Virus record (IMG/VR): IMGVR_UViG_3300004807_000063
Span: 1-35,672 of that record
Source of the DNA: a virus
Strand: one strand, 5' to 3'
Length of the DNA: 35,672 bases
This document shows positions 16,601 to 23,951 of the stretch, one piece after another (position 1 is the stretch's first letter; each line of letters starts with the position of its first letter). The notes beneath the pieces were generated by a model. That model made no database searches, had not been told where the DNA came from, and saw only the letters and a list, made by a program, of their open reading frames with translations. The position numbers and the translations under genes were made by a program.

Positions 16601-18451
16601 AGCAACTTCTTGTGGGTCTGCAGGAGTGCTTAGGCTGTCATCAGGATGATTGCTTGCCTTCATCTCTACCGTGCCTACACCATTACCTGTGGTGTCATGT
16701 CCATATATAGCGTCTGAGCGCTTACCACCAGTAGTTGCACGCTGAGCGTGCGACATGATTTTAGAAACCATATCTTCATCATCGGGAATACCAGCAGCCT
16801 TGATGACTTCTTTTACGCCTTGTGCATACAGCGCTTGCTTCTCAGCAATTGTTGGCGCAGCCATAATTTCTGATGCCTTTTCAAGGGCAACATCACGTGG
16901 CATTGCATAGTAGAACATGTTGTAAAGTGCTGTACCAGCATTATGGTCAGTCCACTTAAAGTTTTCGCCAGACTGTTCAAGGAGAGTCTTATTGATGGTC
17001 AAAGCCTTATAGCCAGTAAAGGTACGAACCTTACCTGCTAAAGCGTTCCAACCATTCCAGCCATCGGCAGACTTTGTGTAAAGTCCGCCCCATTGTGACT
17101 TCATCACTGGGACTTGTGCGCCAGTCTTTGCATCTGTAATAAACTTCTGCGTACCATCTGGATTCATTACTGGCATTGCCTTTGGCAAGAGCAAGTTACG
17201 CTCTTGTGAAATAGGCGTATCGCCAGCCTTTTGAATAATCTTATCTGTTGCCTTGTTTACTAGCGCTCGACCAAGTGTTTTAGTTGGGAGCGACAAAGCA
17301 GTTGAAATGTTTGCTTTCTCAGCCATTTCGCCAGAGTAAAGAGATTTAGCAAAGATAGATGCAACGTCACGTCCATCTGTAGCCTTAGACAACTTCTGAA
17401 TTAAATCAGGAGTGAATTGCGTACCTGGATATGACTTCTCAACATTGACGGCAAATGTTTCAGGATTCTTTGCCATGTTGGCAATGTCATCCATTGCGCG
17501 CTTAATTGGATTTACTGCTGCATTAAACTTGCCAGCAATACCACCAGCATCATAGGCGTTCATCACCATGTCACTTGTAAGTGGCTTGCCAGATACCTTC
17601 ATCAAGAAGTTTGTGACGGCAGGTGAATTCTTAGCCAATGGAATTGTTGCAATGACAATTGGCTTTTTGTTTGCATCAAGAAGTGTCTTGCCAGTTGAGT
17701 CAGTTGCATAATCAAGATACTTACCAGCCTTGAGTGAGCCAGCAATCTTTCCAGCCTGAGCAAGTGGGTCTGCAGAGAAATCAAATGTTGCATCTGCTAC
17801 GCCAGAAACAAACTGACCAAGACCATGGTTGGTATCTTTAAGCGTGCTGAGGCCAGGAATGTTAGATAGTCCATTAGCCAAATCTCTACCAATAGAAACT
17901 TGATAATTTGGGTCAATAGACTTTTTGTAAGAATTTTGATATTGCGGAATAAGTTGTCCGCCAAGGTTACGCTCAAGGGATGCGGCGATGCCTGCACCGA
18001 TAGCAATACCTTCAGGGCCTAGAAGGGCACCAATAGAACCACCAGCAACAACACCAAGGGTGGCAAGTAAGCCTTGCCCAAAGCCATGGTCAACATAAAC
18101 TGAGTGGATAAACTTGTAGTCGCTTTGGATTTCCTGAAGTGGCTTTGCAGCCCACTTAGCGACAGTTCCAAGAATTGGAGTTGCTGTAATTACTTTACCA
18201 ACATCACCAAGGGCTGTCTGCCACCATGCTTGTGAAGCGTGCTGTGCAATGTGATTATCAACAGCAGCAGCGTGTGAGGCCATGTGTACAGTTGCAGCAG
18301 TGGCACCAGGTGCGTCTGGGTTACCAGATTGAATGGCAGAAGCCATTTCAGATGGAGCCTTTTGAGTGGCGTCTGGATATCCCTTTACTGCAGCATTGGC
18401 AGTGTTAACGTTTGCACCAGGTGAAGGTGGCAATGGTTGATTAGTTGACAA
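13661..18451 (-). CDS. Giant internal virion (ejection) protein (1596 aa)
   Basis: This is the longest gene in the window. It appears to start at TTG immediately after the upstream TAA, with a GGGG element just before; the product begins MSTNQPLPPSPGANVNTANA. Near residues 125-165 there is a Gly/Ala-rich hydrophobic stretch (GLLATLGVVAGGSIGALLGP and IAIGAGIAASL) that could insert in a membrane. The rest is mainly helical and soluble, with no transglycosylase or polymerase motif that I can see. Large proteins between portal and capsid that contain one hydrophobic patch match ejection proteins of short-tailed phages (T7 gp16 type in role, not shown in sequence). It may help carry DNA across the envelope. 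Confidence 0.65.
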   Translation of the reverse strand: MSTNQPLPPSPGANVNTANAAVKGYPDATQKAPSEMASAIQSGNPDAPGATAATVHMASHAAAVDNHIAQHASQAWWQTALGDVGKVITATPILGTVAKWAAKPLQEIQSDYKFIHSVYVDHGFGQGLLATLGVVAGGSIGALLGPEGIAIGAGIAASLERNLGGQLIPQYQNSYKKSIDPNYQVSIGRDLANGLSNIPGLSTLKDTNHGLGQFVSGVADATFDFSADPLAQAGKIAGSLKAGKYLDYATDSTGKTLLDANKKPIVIATIPLAKNSPAVTNFLMKVSGKPLTSDMVMNAYDAGGIAGKFNAAVNPIKRAMDDIANMAKNPETFAVNVEKSYPGTQFTPDLIQKLSKATDGRDVASIFAKSLYSGEMAEKANISTALSLPTKTLGRALVNKATDKIIQKAGDTPISQERNLLLPKAMPVMNPDGTQKFITDAKTGAQVPVMKSQWGGLYTKSADGWNGWNALAGKVRTFTGYKALTINKTLLEQSGENFKWTDHNAGTALYNMFYYAMPRDVALEKASEIMAAPTIAEKQALYAQGVKEVIKAAGIPDDEDMVSKIMSHAQRATTGGKRSDAIYGHDTTGNGVGTVEMKASNHPDDSLSTPADPQEVALWGWQQGENAFVNFKELRKAMRQTTVHGMMYSKADDWWSYYTDKIFAPMTLFTTGFGLRVAGSEALHQVIRNGLGGYMQDKIAFNAAKYKYLKMSPEERQAMADHLAQMTTPEDHEAALAGKTVKENAVTKDIAEKTATEDALRATAEKDPLVKRIVDARGLVKPVGWASSKIAPYVAEDKMNVLTNWLIQMHGMSIPAGVASDHFAHYSLNAAERASQFVEQNGHGSTGLEDIMSLTGKDKNFHAYWAQNLSKLRNEQMARDIANDYIRLSKSPDFQALSNDEKWSQIQQLHQVRIEDPTKYANLRDTLVGLRDGKADSFSNAQVKAFAGLVQGKDGTIHDNLIQNIANNKPTYATDLTAIPPISSPVKVLGKEPRNTMDNPLQRITQVGYRKFINPVMDSISREPIFGHYLYENYRSMKPMLDAGHMSETEALQIAGQKAVIQMLPLIHNPALRSQFAMISRNLLPFYFAQEQAIKRYARLAYQAPQAFRDFQMINHGINNPGFIHQDSSGNKYMVYPLIGEFGNAAVRAVNALGFTQFTGLPESITGNVSSLQSVLPEAKMPGVNPFATIPLQLIKNHFPWADSAVNAATGGYPGTTLINALLPNSAMRDLFNAMTMNEKESMVHNAILSAMAAAYYHGDLPDNYAALPASVQQQYLDKIDANARTNLFIKGILSFFLPLSPSVSNDYYNKNLQTLRSEFLGYMNKVNPDTGKTYTLAEATAAFNAEHGQVKAADGTMIWRGTAYTAYQTKTGTAGADLPLNDATMNWLNQNGDLMNQYKYGAAYLIPQTKAGTDALKVENYLLTRQLRSKETPQEFMDSIYIAKGWADAAPVYNAYQALMTEARKNNDRRAAATYTQNWNNYAQTVIGANNPTWYADYTNPARKNTAETVIGEFQKMNTAGKLTGPQADGIKTLLTMYDAYHQILLANTLNVGGRITHTPMYSMTQNNWFAYLTQLEAEQPNLTNVINSVFKRVK

Positions 18452-18919
18452 TTACTGCCCCAATACTGACGCAAGACTCCGTAATTCAGGTGAGGCATCT
18501 GGATGTGCAGCGAGTGATTGAACAACCTGTTTGGCTGATGTTCCACCCATTTGCTGTCCTGGCATAATGCCAAGAGCCTCTGGACCTGGGCCAGCGCCGA
18601 GAAAAGAGCCAGCAGTTACTGGTTCGTTCGGACGTTGTGTTGGCGCAAGGAGTGGTGTGACTTGTTGTTGTGGTGCAGCAGGCTGGGCTTGTCCGCCTTG
18701 CTGTGCTGCTTGTACGATAGCCGTCTTAGACGGTGCTGGTGTCTGTGGTGCTGACGCCATTGGTGCAGATGCTTGAAGGTCCATAAGTTGTTGACCATCT
18801 CCATAATTTGGCATACCTGCGATATAGCGCTGTGCTTGCTTTGATGCTGGTCCGCCATCGGTTCTGCGCGATTGTGCGCCAGGGCCTGAGAACATTGCTG
18901 GCTTATTTGCCTGTGGCAT
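18452..18919 (-). CDS. Pro/Gln/Ala-rich protein (155 aa)
   Basis: The 155-residue protein is largely disordered: Gln, Pro and Ala runs in the middle (AAQQGGQAQPAAPQQQVTPL) and a short helical C-terminus (ASPELRSLASVLGQ). It sits between the portal group and the giant internal protein, whose TTG start follows its stop directly. It may be a linker or minor head protein. No family recognised. Confidence 0.5.
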   Translation of the reverse strand: MPQANKPAMFSGPGAQSRRTDGGPASKQAQRYIAGMPNYGDGQQLMDLQASAPMASAPQTPAPSKTAIVQAAQQGGQAQPAAPQQQVTPLLAPTQRPNEPVTAGSFLGAGPGPEALGIMPGQQMGGTSAKQVVQSLAAHPDASPELRSLASVLGQ

Positions 18920-18921
18920 GT

Positions 18922-19140
18922 CTATTCTCCCTCTTTAAGTGTCTCAATGGTGCGGGCGGCATACTCGTGGAAAGTCTGTTGCTCCTCCACAAGATTAGCG
19001 TGTGTCTGAAGCATTTGGCTTCCAACCTTCAGACCATCTGCAATATCGTTAATGATATTTGCAGTTACTTCAACGATAAGGGCAAGAACATCAAACTTGG
19101 TTACCCTTGTTGCTGCCTCGCCCTCGTCGTCTAAATGCAT
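18922..19140 (-). CDS. Small helical protein (72 aa)
   Basis: MHLDDEGEAATRVTKFDVLA starts a 72-residue, almost entirely helical acidic protein (VTANIINDIADGLKVGSQML). It could form a coiled coil. Two bases separate its start from the upstream stop. In portal-proximal position, it may be a small portal-associated or head protein; function unknown. Confidence 0.5.
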   Translation of the reverse strand: MHLDDEGEAATRVTKFDVLALIVEVTANIINDIADGLKVGSQMLQTHANLVEEQQTFHEYAARTIETLKEGE

Positions 19141-19142
19141 TG

Positions 19143-19349
19143 TTACTTCATTGGCTTTCCAGCAGTTGTACCAGTTCCCTTGGTACCTGATGGCTGCTTT
19201 GTGTAAACAACATTAGATGCGCCTGTCTTGGCTGGGCCAGACTTTGACTGAATCTTTGTCTTCTGTGTTACTGCATCAGATGAACCATGTCCACCCTGAT
19301 TCTTTGGTGCAGGAACCTTTGTAGTTAATGATGACTTCATTGTTGCCAT
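19143..19349 (-). CDS. Small basic Gly/Lys/Ser/Thr-rich protein (68 aa)
   Basis: The first ATG is chosen because AGGAG lies seven bases upstream. The 68-residue product MATMKSSLTTKVPAPKNQGG is low complexity and basic, probably unstructured. It follows the portal gene directly. A DNA-contacting or head-filling role is conceivable from charge alone. Confidence 0.5.
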   Translation of the reverse strand: MATMKSSLTTKVPAPKNQGGHGSSDAVTQKTKIQSKSGPAKTGASNVVYTKQPSGTKGTGTTAGKPMK

Positions 19350-19391
19350 TTTGTATCTCCTATAGGTTTGTTTGTAACAACCAGAACGCGT

Positions 19392-21164
19392 TTATACTGG
19401 TTGCTTTCTAGCAACTCCTGCAGATAACTGAGGAGAGCCAGAAGATGAAAGTCCTGCAAGCAGGCTCTGCAATGCGGTACCGCCACCTTGCGGTGCGCCA
19501 CCTGGCATAGGTGCCCCAGAAGGAGCCTGTCCAGGGGCACCTTGCGCCTCACCTGCGGCTGCTTCTTCTGGGGATACTGGTTGTGGCGCAAATGCTGCGG
19601 CGAGAACATCCTCAATTGGGTCGCCGTCCATGCGTCCTTTAATTGCTACTGCGAGAGCATTAATAATCTTTGATGGGTCTTGGCCTTGCGCAGCGAGAGA
19701 TGGAATTGCATTTGCATATGCACCAACTGCTGCGAGAAGAGAGTCACGAAGTTTTTCAACTTCAATCTTTTCTTCTTCCATGGTGACGTTCATTTCCCAT
19801 GGCATCTGACGACGGAGGAAGTCACGTGAGATAAGTGAATCGCCTCGTGCTTGAAGTCCAAAGACAAGAGCACGGTTAGGGTCAAGTCCAGCCATCATGC
19901 CGTATGTGACATCACACCAGTAATCGCCTTGAATATCCTTTGATGGAACGTAGGTGATTTCGTAAGGAGCACCAGCGTTAACGCCGCGTACTTCCTTCTC
20001 TACGCTACCAAACATCTTTTCATCAGTCATAAAGCAAAGGCGCATGACGTGTCTGAATGACTCAGCAAATACAGCCTGTGCTGTCTTGACCTGAGTATCA
20101 AAGCCACCCATGAGTGCTTCTACGCCACGGCCTGTGACGATAGAACCTGACTGCTGACCTAGACGGCCTTGTGGGTAACGTGAACCAACACGAAGTTCCT
20201 GGTCAAGTGTTGCAGATTCCTGGAAAATTCCATTAGGAATATCAATACCAACGCGACGAATTTTCTCTGGGTTAGCAGAACGAATGGTTGCGTCTGGACC
20301 CATCTCAAGGACGTTAACGTCATTAGGCATTGCGATTGGAGCCTGTACAGATTTTTGTGCTGCTTCCAACTGAAGAGTTGCAAAGCGTGAGCGTGCAACC
20401 TGAACCCACATGATGTCATCAAACTGACCACGTTGGTTCTCATCTGAATCTACGCCTGGGCGGATTGCGATGACAACTGGAATCTCACCAAGGAAATTCT
20501 TTGCACGGTCAAGAACAAGATTGCTACGCTCAGGGATGAAGAGGATTGTCTCTTCTTTGTCTGTGTAGCGGAATACTTCAAGGAGACGCTCAGATGAGCG
20601 CTTCTCGTACTGACCACGGATAACTGGCTCGTGCTCAGGGAAATCGTTACAAAGTTCGCGTACTGTCTTCTGGTAGCGCTTGGTGTATGAGCGCAACTTG
20701 TTGAAGCGGTCATACTCTGGGTATGAACCAATTGGGTTGTCAATGCGAATCATTGGGCGATTGTTTTCAAAATCAGGCTCAATGATAAATGCAAGCATTC
20801 CAAATGTTACATAGCGGTCAGCGCCTGTGTACATCTGAGTCTGAAGGTTACAAGAGTCACGGTAGCCAGCGGCAATCATAGTGCGCTTGTCGGCACGCTT
20901 GCGTGCACGGTCAGAGATAGTATCTGTTGTGTCGCAGTTAAATGCTGGAAGTGGAGCGATAACTTCTGCTACGTCGCGTGCTGCAACGTCAATGAAGTTA
21001 GCCACCATTGGCTTAGGAAAGTCTGATGAGAATAGTTCAGGGAAGACTTGCTGAATGTTACCCTGACGGATAGACATGAGGTCAGTCCAGCGAGCATCAC
21101 GAGTATGGTAGTGGTCACGCAGTTTGCGTACCTTGATACCTAACTCGTCAATATCTATTGCCAT
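19392..21164 (-). CDS. Portal protein
   Basis: The 590-residue protein follows the large terminase with a 17-base overlap. The N-terminal helices (MAIDIDELGIKVRKLRDHYH), the mid-region with ANFIDVAARDVAEVIAPLPA and YVTFGMLAFIIEPDF, the long helical stem (SRFATLQLEAAQKSVQAPIA) and the RYPQGRLGQQSGSIVTGRGV segment are consistent with a phage portal. The C-terminal 90 residues are Ala/Gly/Pro-rich and flexible. It forms the ring at the head vertex through which DNA enters and leaves. Confidence 0.8.
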   Translation of the reverse strand: MAIDIDELGIKVRKLRDHYHTRDARWTDLMSIRQGNIQQVFPELFSSDFPKPMVANFIDVAARDVAEVIAPLPAFNCDTTDTISDRARKRADKRTMIAAGYRDSCNLQTQMYTGADRYVTFGMLAFIIEPDFENNRPMIRIDNPIGSYPEYDRFNKLRSYTKRYQKTVRELCNDFPEHEPVIRGQYEKRSSERLLEVFRYTDKEETILFIPERSNLVLDRAKNFLGEIPVVIAIRPGVDSDENQRGQFDDIMWVQVARSRFATLQLEAAQKSVQAPIAMPNDVNVLEMGPDATIRSANPEKIRRVGIDIPNGIFQESATLDQELRVGSRYPQGRLGQQSGSIVTGRGVEALMGGFDTQVKTAQAVFAESFRHVMRLCFMTDEKMFGSVEKEVRGVNAGAPYEITYVPSKDIQGDYWCDVTYGMMAGLDPNRALVFGLQARGDSLISRDFLRRQMPWEMNVTMEEEKIEVEKLRDSLLAAVGAYANAIPSLAAQGQDPSKIINALAVAIKGRMDGDPIEDVLAAAFAPQPVSPEEAAAGEAQGAPGQAPSGAPMPGGAPQGGGTALQSLLAGLSSSGSPQLSAGVARKQPV

Positions 21165-23064
21165 ACCACGTGCCTCCGTTAGTTACCATCTCCTCTTGGA
21201 GTTTGGCGTATTCTTCTAAGTTCACAACTCTGCGTTGCTTCTGCTGACCACGTGTGAGGAATGGATTCTTGATGAATGTATTTCCGTATGCACCCAGTTG
21301 GTTGATATAATCGCGCATCTGAGTCTCTGCAAACCATAGGGCCATTGGTCCGTCTTGCTTACCCTTTGTGCCTGCAGACCACGTAATCAATTGCTCAATA
21401 AGAGCCTTGATGTGTTCGTTATCGGAACGAGGAAACTCCAGGAGATTGGAACCTTTAATGTGTTTGCCTTGGTTGTCCGTCGTTCCGAAAAGTGGTGCCA
21501 TAGATGCAACGCCGAACTCGGCGTCCATCTTGTTCTTACCTGTGTAGTGGTCAACAAGGCGAATGCCTCGTGACGCAAGAAACTTGTTAATCTGTTCGTC
21601 TTGAGTCAAGAACAACTGGAAGGCGTTCTTTTCAATTACCCATACCTTTGGCTTGTACTTTTCAGTCCAAGAGAAGATAAGGTCACGAATCTGTGCTGGC
21701 GTTGGTGCTGGCATGCGTGCTGCCTCAAGGAGGTAGCGCTTTTGATTTGTGCGGTCACCTGCCATAACAACTGCGAAGGTATCACCAGACATTGCTGGGT
21801 CCATACTTGCAACGATGTATTGGTCATTGAGTGAAGCAGGGTGGCCTGGTGCGCCTGGGATAAGCGGTCCGATGGAGCGCATACCTGCGACAGAGCCTCG
21901 TACACATTCAGGGCTAAAGATTGCAGTTGACTCAACATCTTGCTGCTGGTAAACCATTGCCCAGGTCTTTGGGTCTAAGACACCACGACGGCGCTTGAGG
22001 TTTTCACCATCCCAGCGAGGATAGAGTCCGTCAGCATCAGGCATGGTTTCATCTGCTGCCCAAGGGCGGTCAGATTTTGGCCAGAGGGTCTGCCAGTCTT
22101 TTGCATCATCTGCAAACTCTAGGACTGCTGGCATAGCCAGATAAGTCCAAGGGCTGGTACCATCAGGGTAACGGTCTGGGTTACGCATCTCGCGGTACAT
22201 ATCCAATGGGTCAACGCGTGTACCTACTACAAGAATCTTGCCTGTAGGGCCAACACGGGTAATGACTTCCTGTTGAATCCAGCGAATCTGCTTTTCGTAC
22301 TCGTTGGCGTTAGCCAAGGTCACACAGTCGTCAAGAATGATATAATCGGCACGAGCACCGTAAATTTGACCACCAATACCAAGAGCCTGAAGTGTTGGGT
22401 CTTTTTCACCTGAGTCACGTTCAATGTAAATTGCGTCCTGGGTCCATTTCTCAGCGGTAGCCTTGAAGCCTTCCACTGGAGCGTAGCGACGCTGAAGTTC
22501 AATCCACTGCGGGGCGGTCAAGCGCTGCTTAACAGCGTAGAGGAACTCTTTGGCCATCTGCTGGGTTTTGGAGACTAACTTGATTCTGACATTTGGGTTG
22601 GTCACAATCAGATACGTCACAAAGTCAATCGAGACGGTCATGGATTTCGCGTGCTCTGGTGGCATGTTGCAGAGCACGTAATTCTTAAAGCCAGGCTCAT
22701 AAATCATGTTTGAATGGAGCCATGCTGGCTCCCCGTCTTCCAGCAGCGAAATGATATTGCGCTGGTGCGGGAAAGTCATCGAGTTGAGGTACTTAAGACG
22801 GAAATCTTCAAAAGAGATATTCTTGTCGTCATCTGCCACAACGCCCTTGCGTTTTTGCAAAACGCGTGCTAGGTCAATCGCTTCCTTAAATTGTGGGTCG
22901 GAAGCGCGGTAGTATTCATAGGATTTGACGGATTTGCCTACGGCGCGGCAGGCGTCCTCAACTGTGACGCCTTCCTCGATAAGACTGATAAGTCTCTTCT
23001 TGGCCTCTGGGGCAGGAAGCGTGGCACCTGGTGCCAGGCGGTAGTCACCTTTTTTGCTGGCCAT
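21148..23064 (-). CDS. terL: Terminase large subunit with N-terminal HTH
   Basis: The 638-residue product packs DNA into the prohead. The C-terminal two thirds show the ATPase: a divergent Walker A, PPEHAKSM at residues 135-142, Walker B YIILDDC at 241-247, and a coupling motif GTR at 281-283. The RNase-H-like nuclease follows, with D422 in VASMDPAMSGD and E478 in VWVIEKN. Before this, residues 22-60 (KKRLISLIEEGVTVEDACRA, then VGKSVKSYEYYRASD) form a helix-turn-helix of the type found in small terminase subunits. No separate small terminase gene was seen, so both roles may be fused. A GAAGG site lies nine bases upstream of the ATG. Confidence 0.88.
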   Translation of the reverse strand: MASKKGDYRLAPGATLPAPEAKKRLISLIEEGVTVEDACRAVGKSVKSYEYYRASDPQFKEAIDLARVLQKRKGVVADDDKNISFEDFRLKYLNSMTFPHQRNIISLLEDGEPAWLHSNMIYEPGFKNYVLCNMPPEHAKSMTVSIDFVTYLIVTNPNVRIKLVSKTQQMAKEFLYAVKQRLTAPQWIELQRRYAPVEGFKATAEKWTQDAIYIERDSGEKDPTLQALGIGGQIYGARADYIILDDCVTLANANEYEKQIRWIQQEVITRVGPTGKILVVGTRVDPLDMYREMRNPDRYPDGTSPWTYLAMPAVLEFADDAKDWQTLWPKSDRPWAADETMPDADGLYPRWDGENLKRRRGVLDPKTWAMVYQQQDVESTAIFSPECVRGSVAGMRSIGPLIPGAPGHPASLNDQYIVASMDPAMSGDTFAVVMAGDRTNQKRYLLEAARMPAPTPAQIRDLIFSWTEKYKPKVWVIEKNAFQLFLTQDEQINKFLASRGIRLVDHYTGKNKMDAEFGVASMAPLFGTTDNQGKHIKGSNLLEFPRSDNEHIKALIEQLITWSAGTKGKQDGPMALWFAETQMRDYINQLGAYGNTFIKNPFLTRGQQKQRRVVNLEEYAKLQEEMVTNGGTWYGNRY

Positions 23065-23109
23065 GGCGCGGACCTTCGTTTCCTAATGGGTTGAAAATGA
23101 GCAATTGGG

Positions 23110-23128
23110 GGCCAATAAGCAATTGGCC
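23110..23128. repeat. Hairpin near the terminase start
   Basis: GGCCAAT at 23110-23116 pairs with ATTGGCC at 23122-23128 around a five-base loop. It lies within a direct repeat of AGCAATTGG (23100-23108 and 23118-23126). It sits about 45 bases upstream of the terminase ATG, so it could be part of an operator or leader of the virion operon. Confidence 0.55.
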
Positions 23129-23183
23129 ATAACTATCCCACTGCGAAGCATTGCCTATGGGCAACGCTATGGGGTTGATAGGG

Positions 23184-23200
23184 GGCGCCCTGAAGGCGCC
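23184..23200. repeat. Hairpin with core shared with right-end control region
   Basis: GGCGCC at 23184-23189 pairs with GGCGCC at 23195-23200 around loop CTGAA. The 15-base core GCGCCCTGAAGGCGC (23185-23199) is repeated exactly at 35346-35360, in the other main non-coding region. Both copies are outside genes. Confidence 0.7.
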
Positions 23201-23210
23201 ATATGGGGTA

Positions 23211-23241
23211 GGAGGTAACCGACCCCAAGGAGGTTACCGAC
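23211..23241. repeat. Tandem near-identical 13-mers with palindromic cores
   Basis: GGAGGTAACCGAC (23211-23223) is followed 18 bases later by GGAGGTTACCGAC (23229-23241); only the central base differs. Each contains GGT-A/T-ACC, and the two cores can also pair with each other (GGTAACC 23214-23220 with GGTTACC 23232-23238). The layout suits a paired protein-binding site. Confidence 0.65.
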
Positions 23242-23286
23242 GCTCTCACACAGTCTTCGCTGTGAGGCTCCGACTGTTGTGAGAGC
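23242..23286. repeat. Large imperfect cruciform with alternative internal hairpin
   Basis: GCTCTCACACAGTC at 23242-23255 pairs with 23272-23286 over 14 base pairs with a single bulged T at 23277 and a 16-base loop. An alternative hairpin, CACAG 23249-23253 with CTGTG 23260-23264 around a TCTTCG loop, uses part of the same arm, so the two folds exclude each other. Confidence 0.65.
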
Positions 23287-23364
23287 CGAACGGAGGGGGC
23301 TGTTTTATTTTATCCCCTATATATATTAAGGTGGGGATTTTATTGTTTATCCCGCATTTGAGTG

Positions 23365-23380
23365 TGTGATGTTTGTCACA
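23365..23380. promoter_or_regulatory. CRP/GlxR-type palindrome
   Basis: TGTGATGTTTGTCACA is an exact match to the TGTGA-N6-TCACA consensus bound by Crp/GlxR-type regulators of bacteria, including actinobacteria. It lies in the AT-rich part of the control region, four bases before a TATAAA. Binding of a host regulator is inferred only from this match. Confidence 0.5.
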
Positions 23381-23687
23381 TACTATAAAAGTGCTGGTCA
23401 GAGCCTATATTTATAAAAAATATTTTGGTGGACTATACATAATAATACTCTATATAGTTAAAACCCCCTGGGTTGACTTTGTCGCTTTATCGACATTTGA
23501 CGAGTTTAACCCTATGGTAGAGGTTGAGAGATTATCGGCAATTTGGGCAGGACACGACGACGGAGGCGGGCGGATTCCCTACGTATTGCCTGCATTACAG
23601 GATGGATTCGGGAGGTAATCGGGGCATTCTGAGGCGATTGGGAGGTGGTGAGAGGTGTGATGGAGGACTGTCCCTTTCAGGGGTATA

Positions 23688-23740
23688 GGCGCTCCATTCC
23701 CACCCTATGGCGCTCCAACTCCTCGACTCGTGGCGCTACC
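23688..23740. repeat. Three iteron-like repeats
   Basis: GGCGCTCCA occurs at 23688-23696 and 23709-23717, and GGCGCTACC at 23732-23740. The spacings are 21 and 23 bases, close to two helical turns, so a protein could bind all three on one DNA face. They lie about 140-190 bases upstream of the early promoter. Confidence 0.5.
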
Positions 23741-23785
23741 TAATGGGATAATCGCTAACGCTTCCCACCCTTTGACCTTGTGCCA

Positions 23786-23802
23786 GTCTCATATAGTGAG
23801 AC
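23786..23802. repeat. Short inverted repeat upstream of the early promoter
   Basis: GTCTCA at 23786-23791 and TGAGAC at 23797-23802 form a six-base inverted repeat around TATAG. It lies about 75 bases upstream of the early promoter's -35 element. A repressor site or small hairpin is possible. Confidence 0.4.
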
Positions 23803-23878
23803 AACTTCTAGCCTCTGCCGAGCCTTTGCCTATGACTAGTCAGTCAGAAAATATGACCATTTTAGGCGTGTCTACCTA

Positions 23879-23907
23879 TTGACATGCTCAGAACAAGCGC
23901 GTATCTT
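23879..23907 (+). promoter_or_regulatory. Early promoter for the plus-strand operon
   Basis: TTGACA at 23879-23884 is a perfect -35 element. After exactly 17 bases comes TATCTT at 23902-23907, a good -10. Transcription would start about 35-40 bases before the first gene at 23952. It probably uses the host housekeeping sigma factor, making this an early promoter. Confidence 0.75.
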
Positions 23908-23951
23908 TCAGGTATCGGGGAATTACCTCGAACCTATGGAAGGGTAATAAC

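Larger units (their letters stand above)
23065..23951. other. Divergent non-coding control region (887 bases)
   Basis: This is the only gene-free stretch over 300 bases. It separates the leftward virion operon from the rightward early operon. From left to right it holds hairpins (23110-23128, 23151-23164, 23184-23200), a tandem repeat (23211-23241), a large cruciform (23242-23286), an AT-rich stretch (about 23300-23465) with a CRP-type palindrome, iteron-like repeats (23688-23740), a small inverted repeat (23786-23802) and a promoter (23879-23907). Control of both operons, a replication origin, or a packaging site are all possible. Confidence 0.7.

Noticed and set aside
23143-23149. GCGAAGC mini-hairpins (also at about 35323-35329)
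   Set aside because: This sequence is known from N4-type hairpin promoters, but no virion RNA polymerase gene was seen and a 7-mer can occur by chance.
23373-23618. Plus-strand frame of 81 codons in the control region
   Set aside because: It starts at TTG without a ribosome site, runs across AT-rich and repeat elements, and looks like random translation.
23640-23705. Possible tRNA-like fold
   Set aside because: The stretch has a GC-rich pairing potential but no T-loop (GTTCGA-like) or anticodon arm in the expected places.
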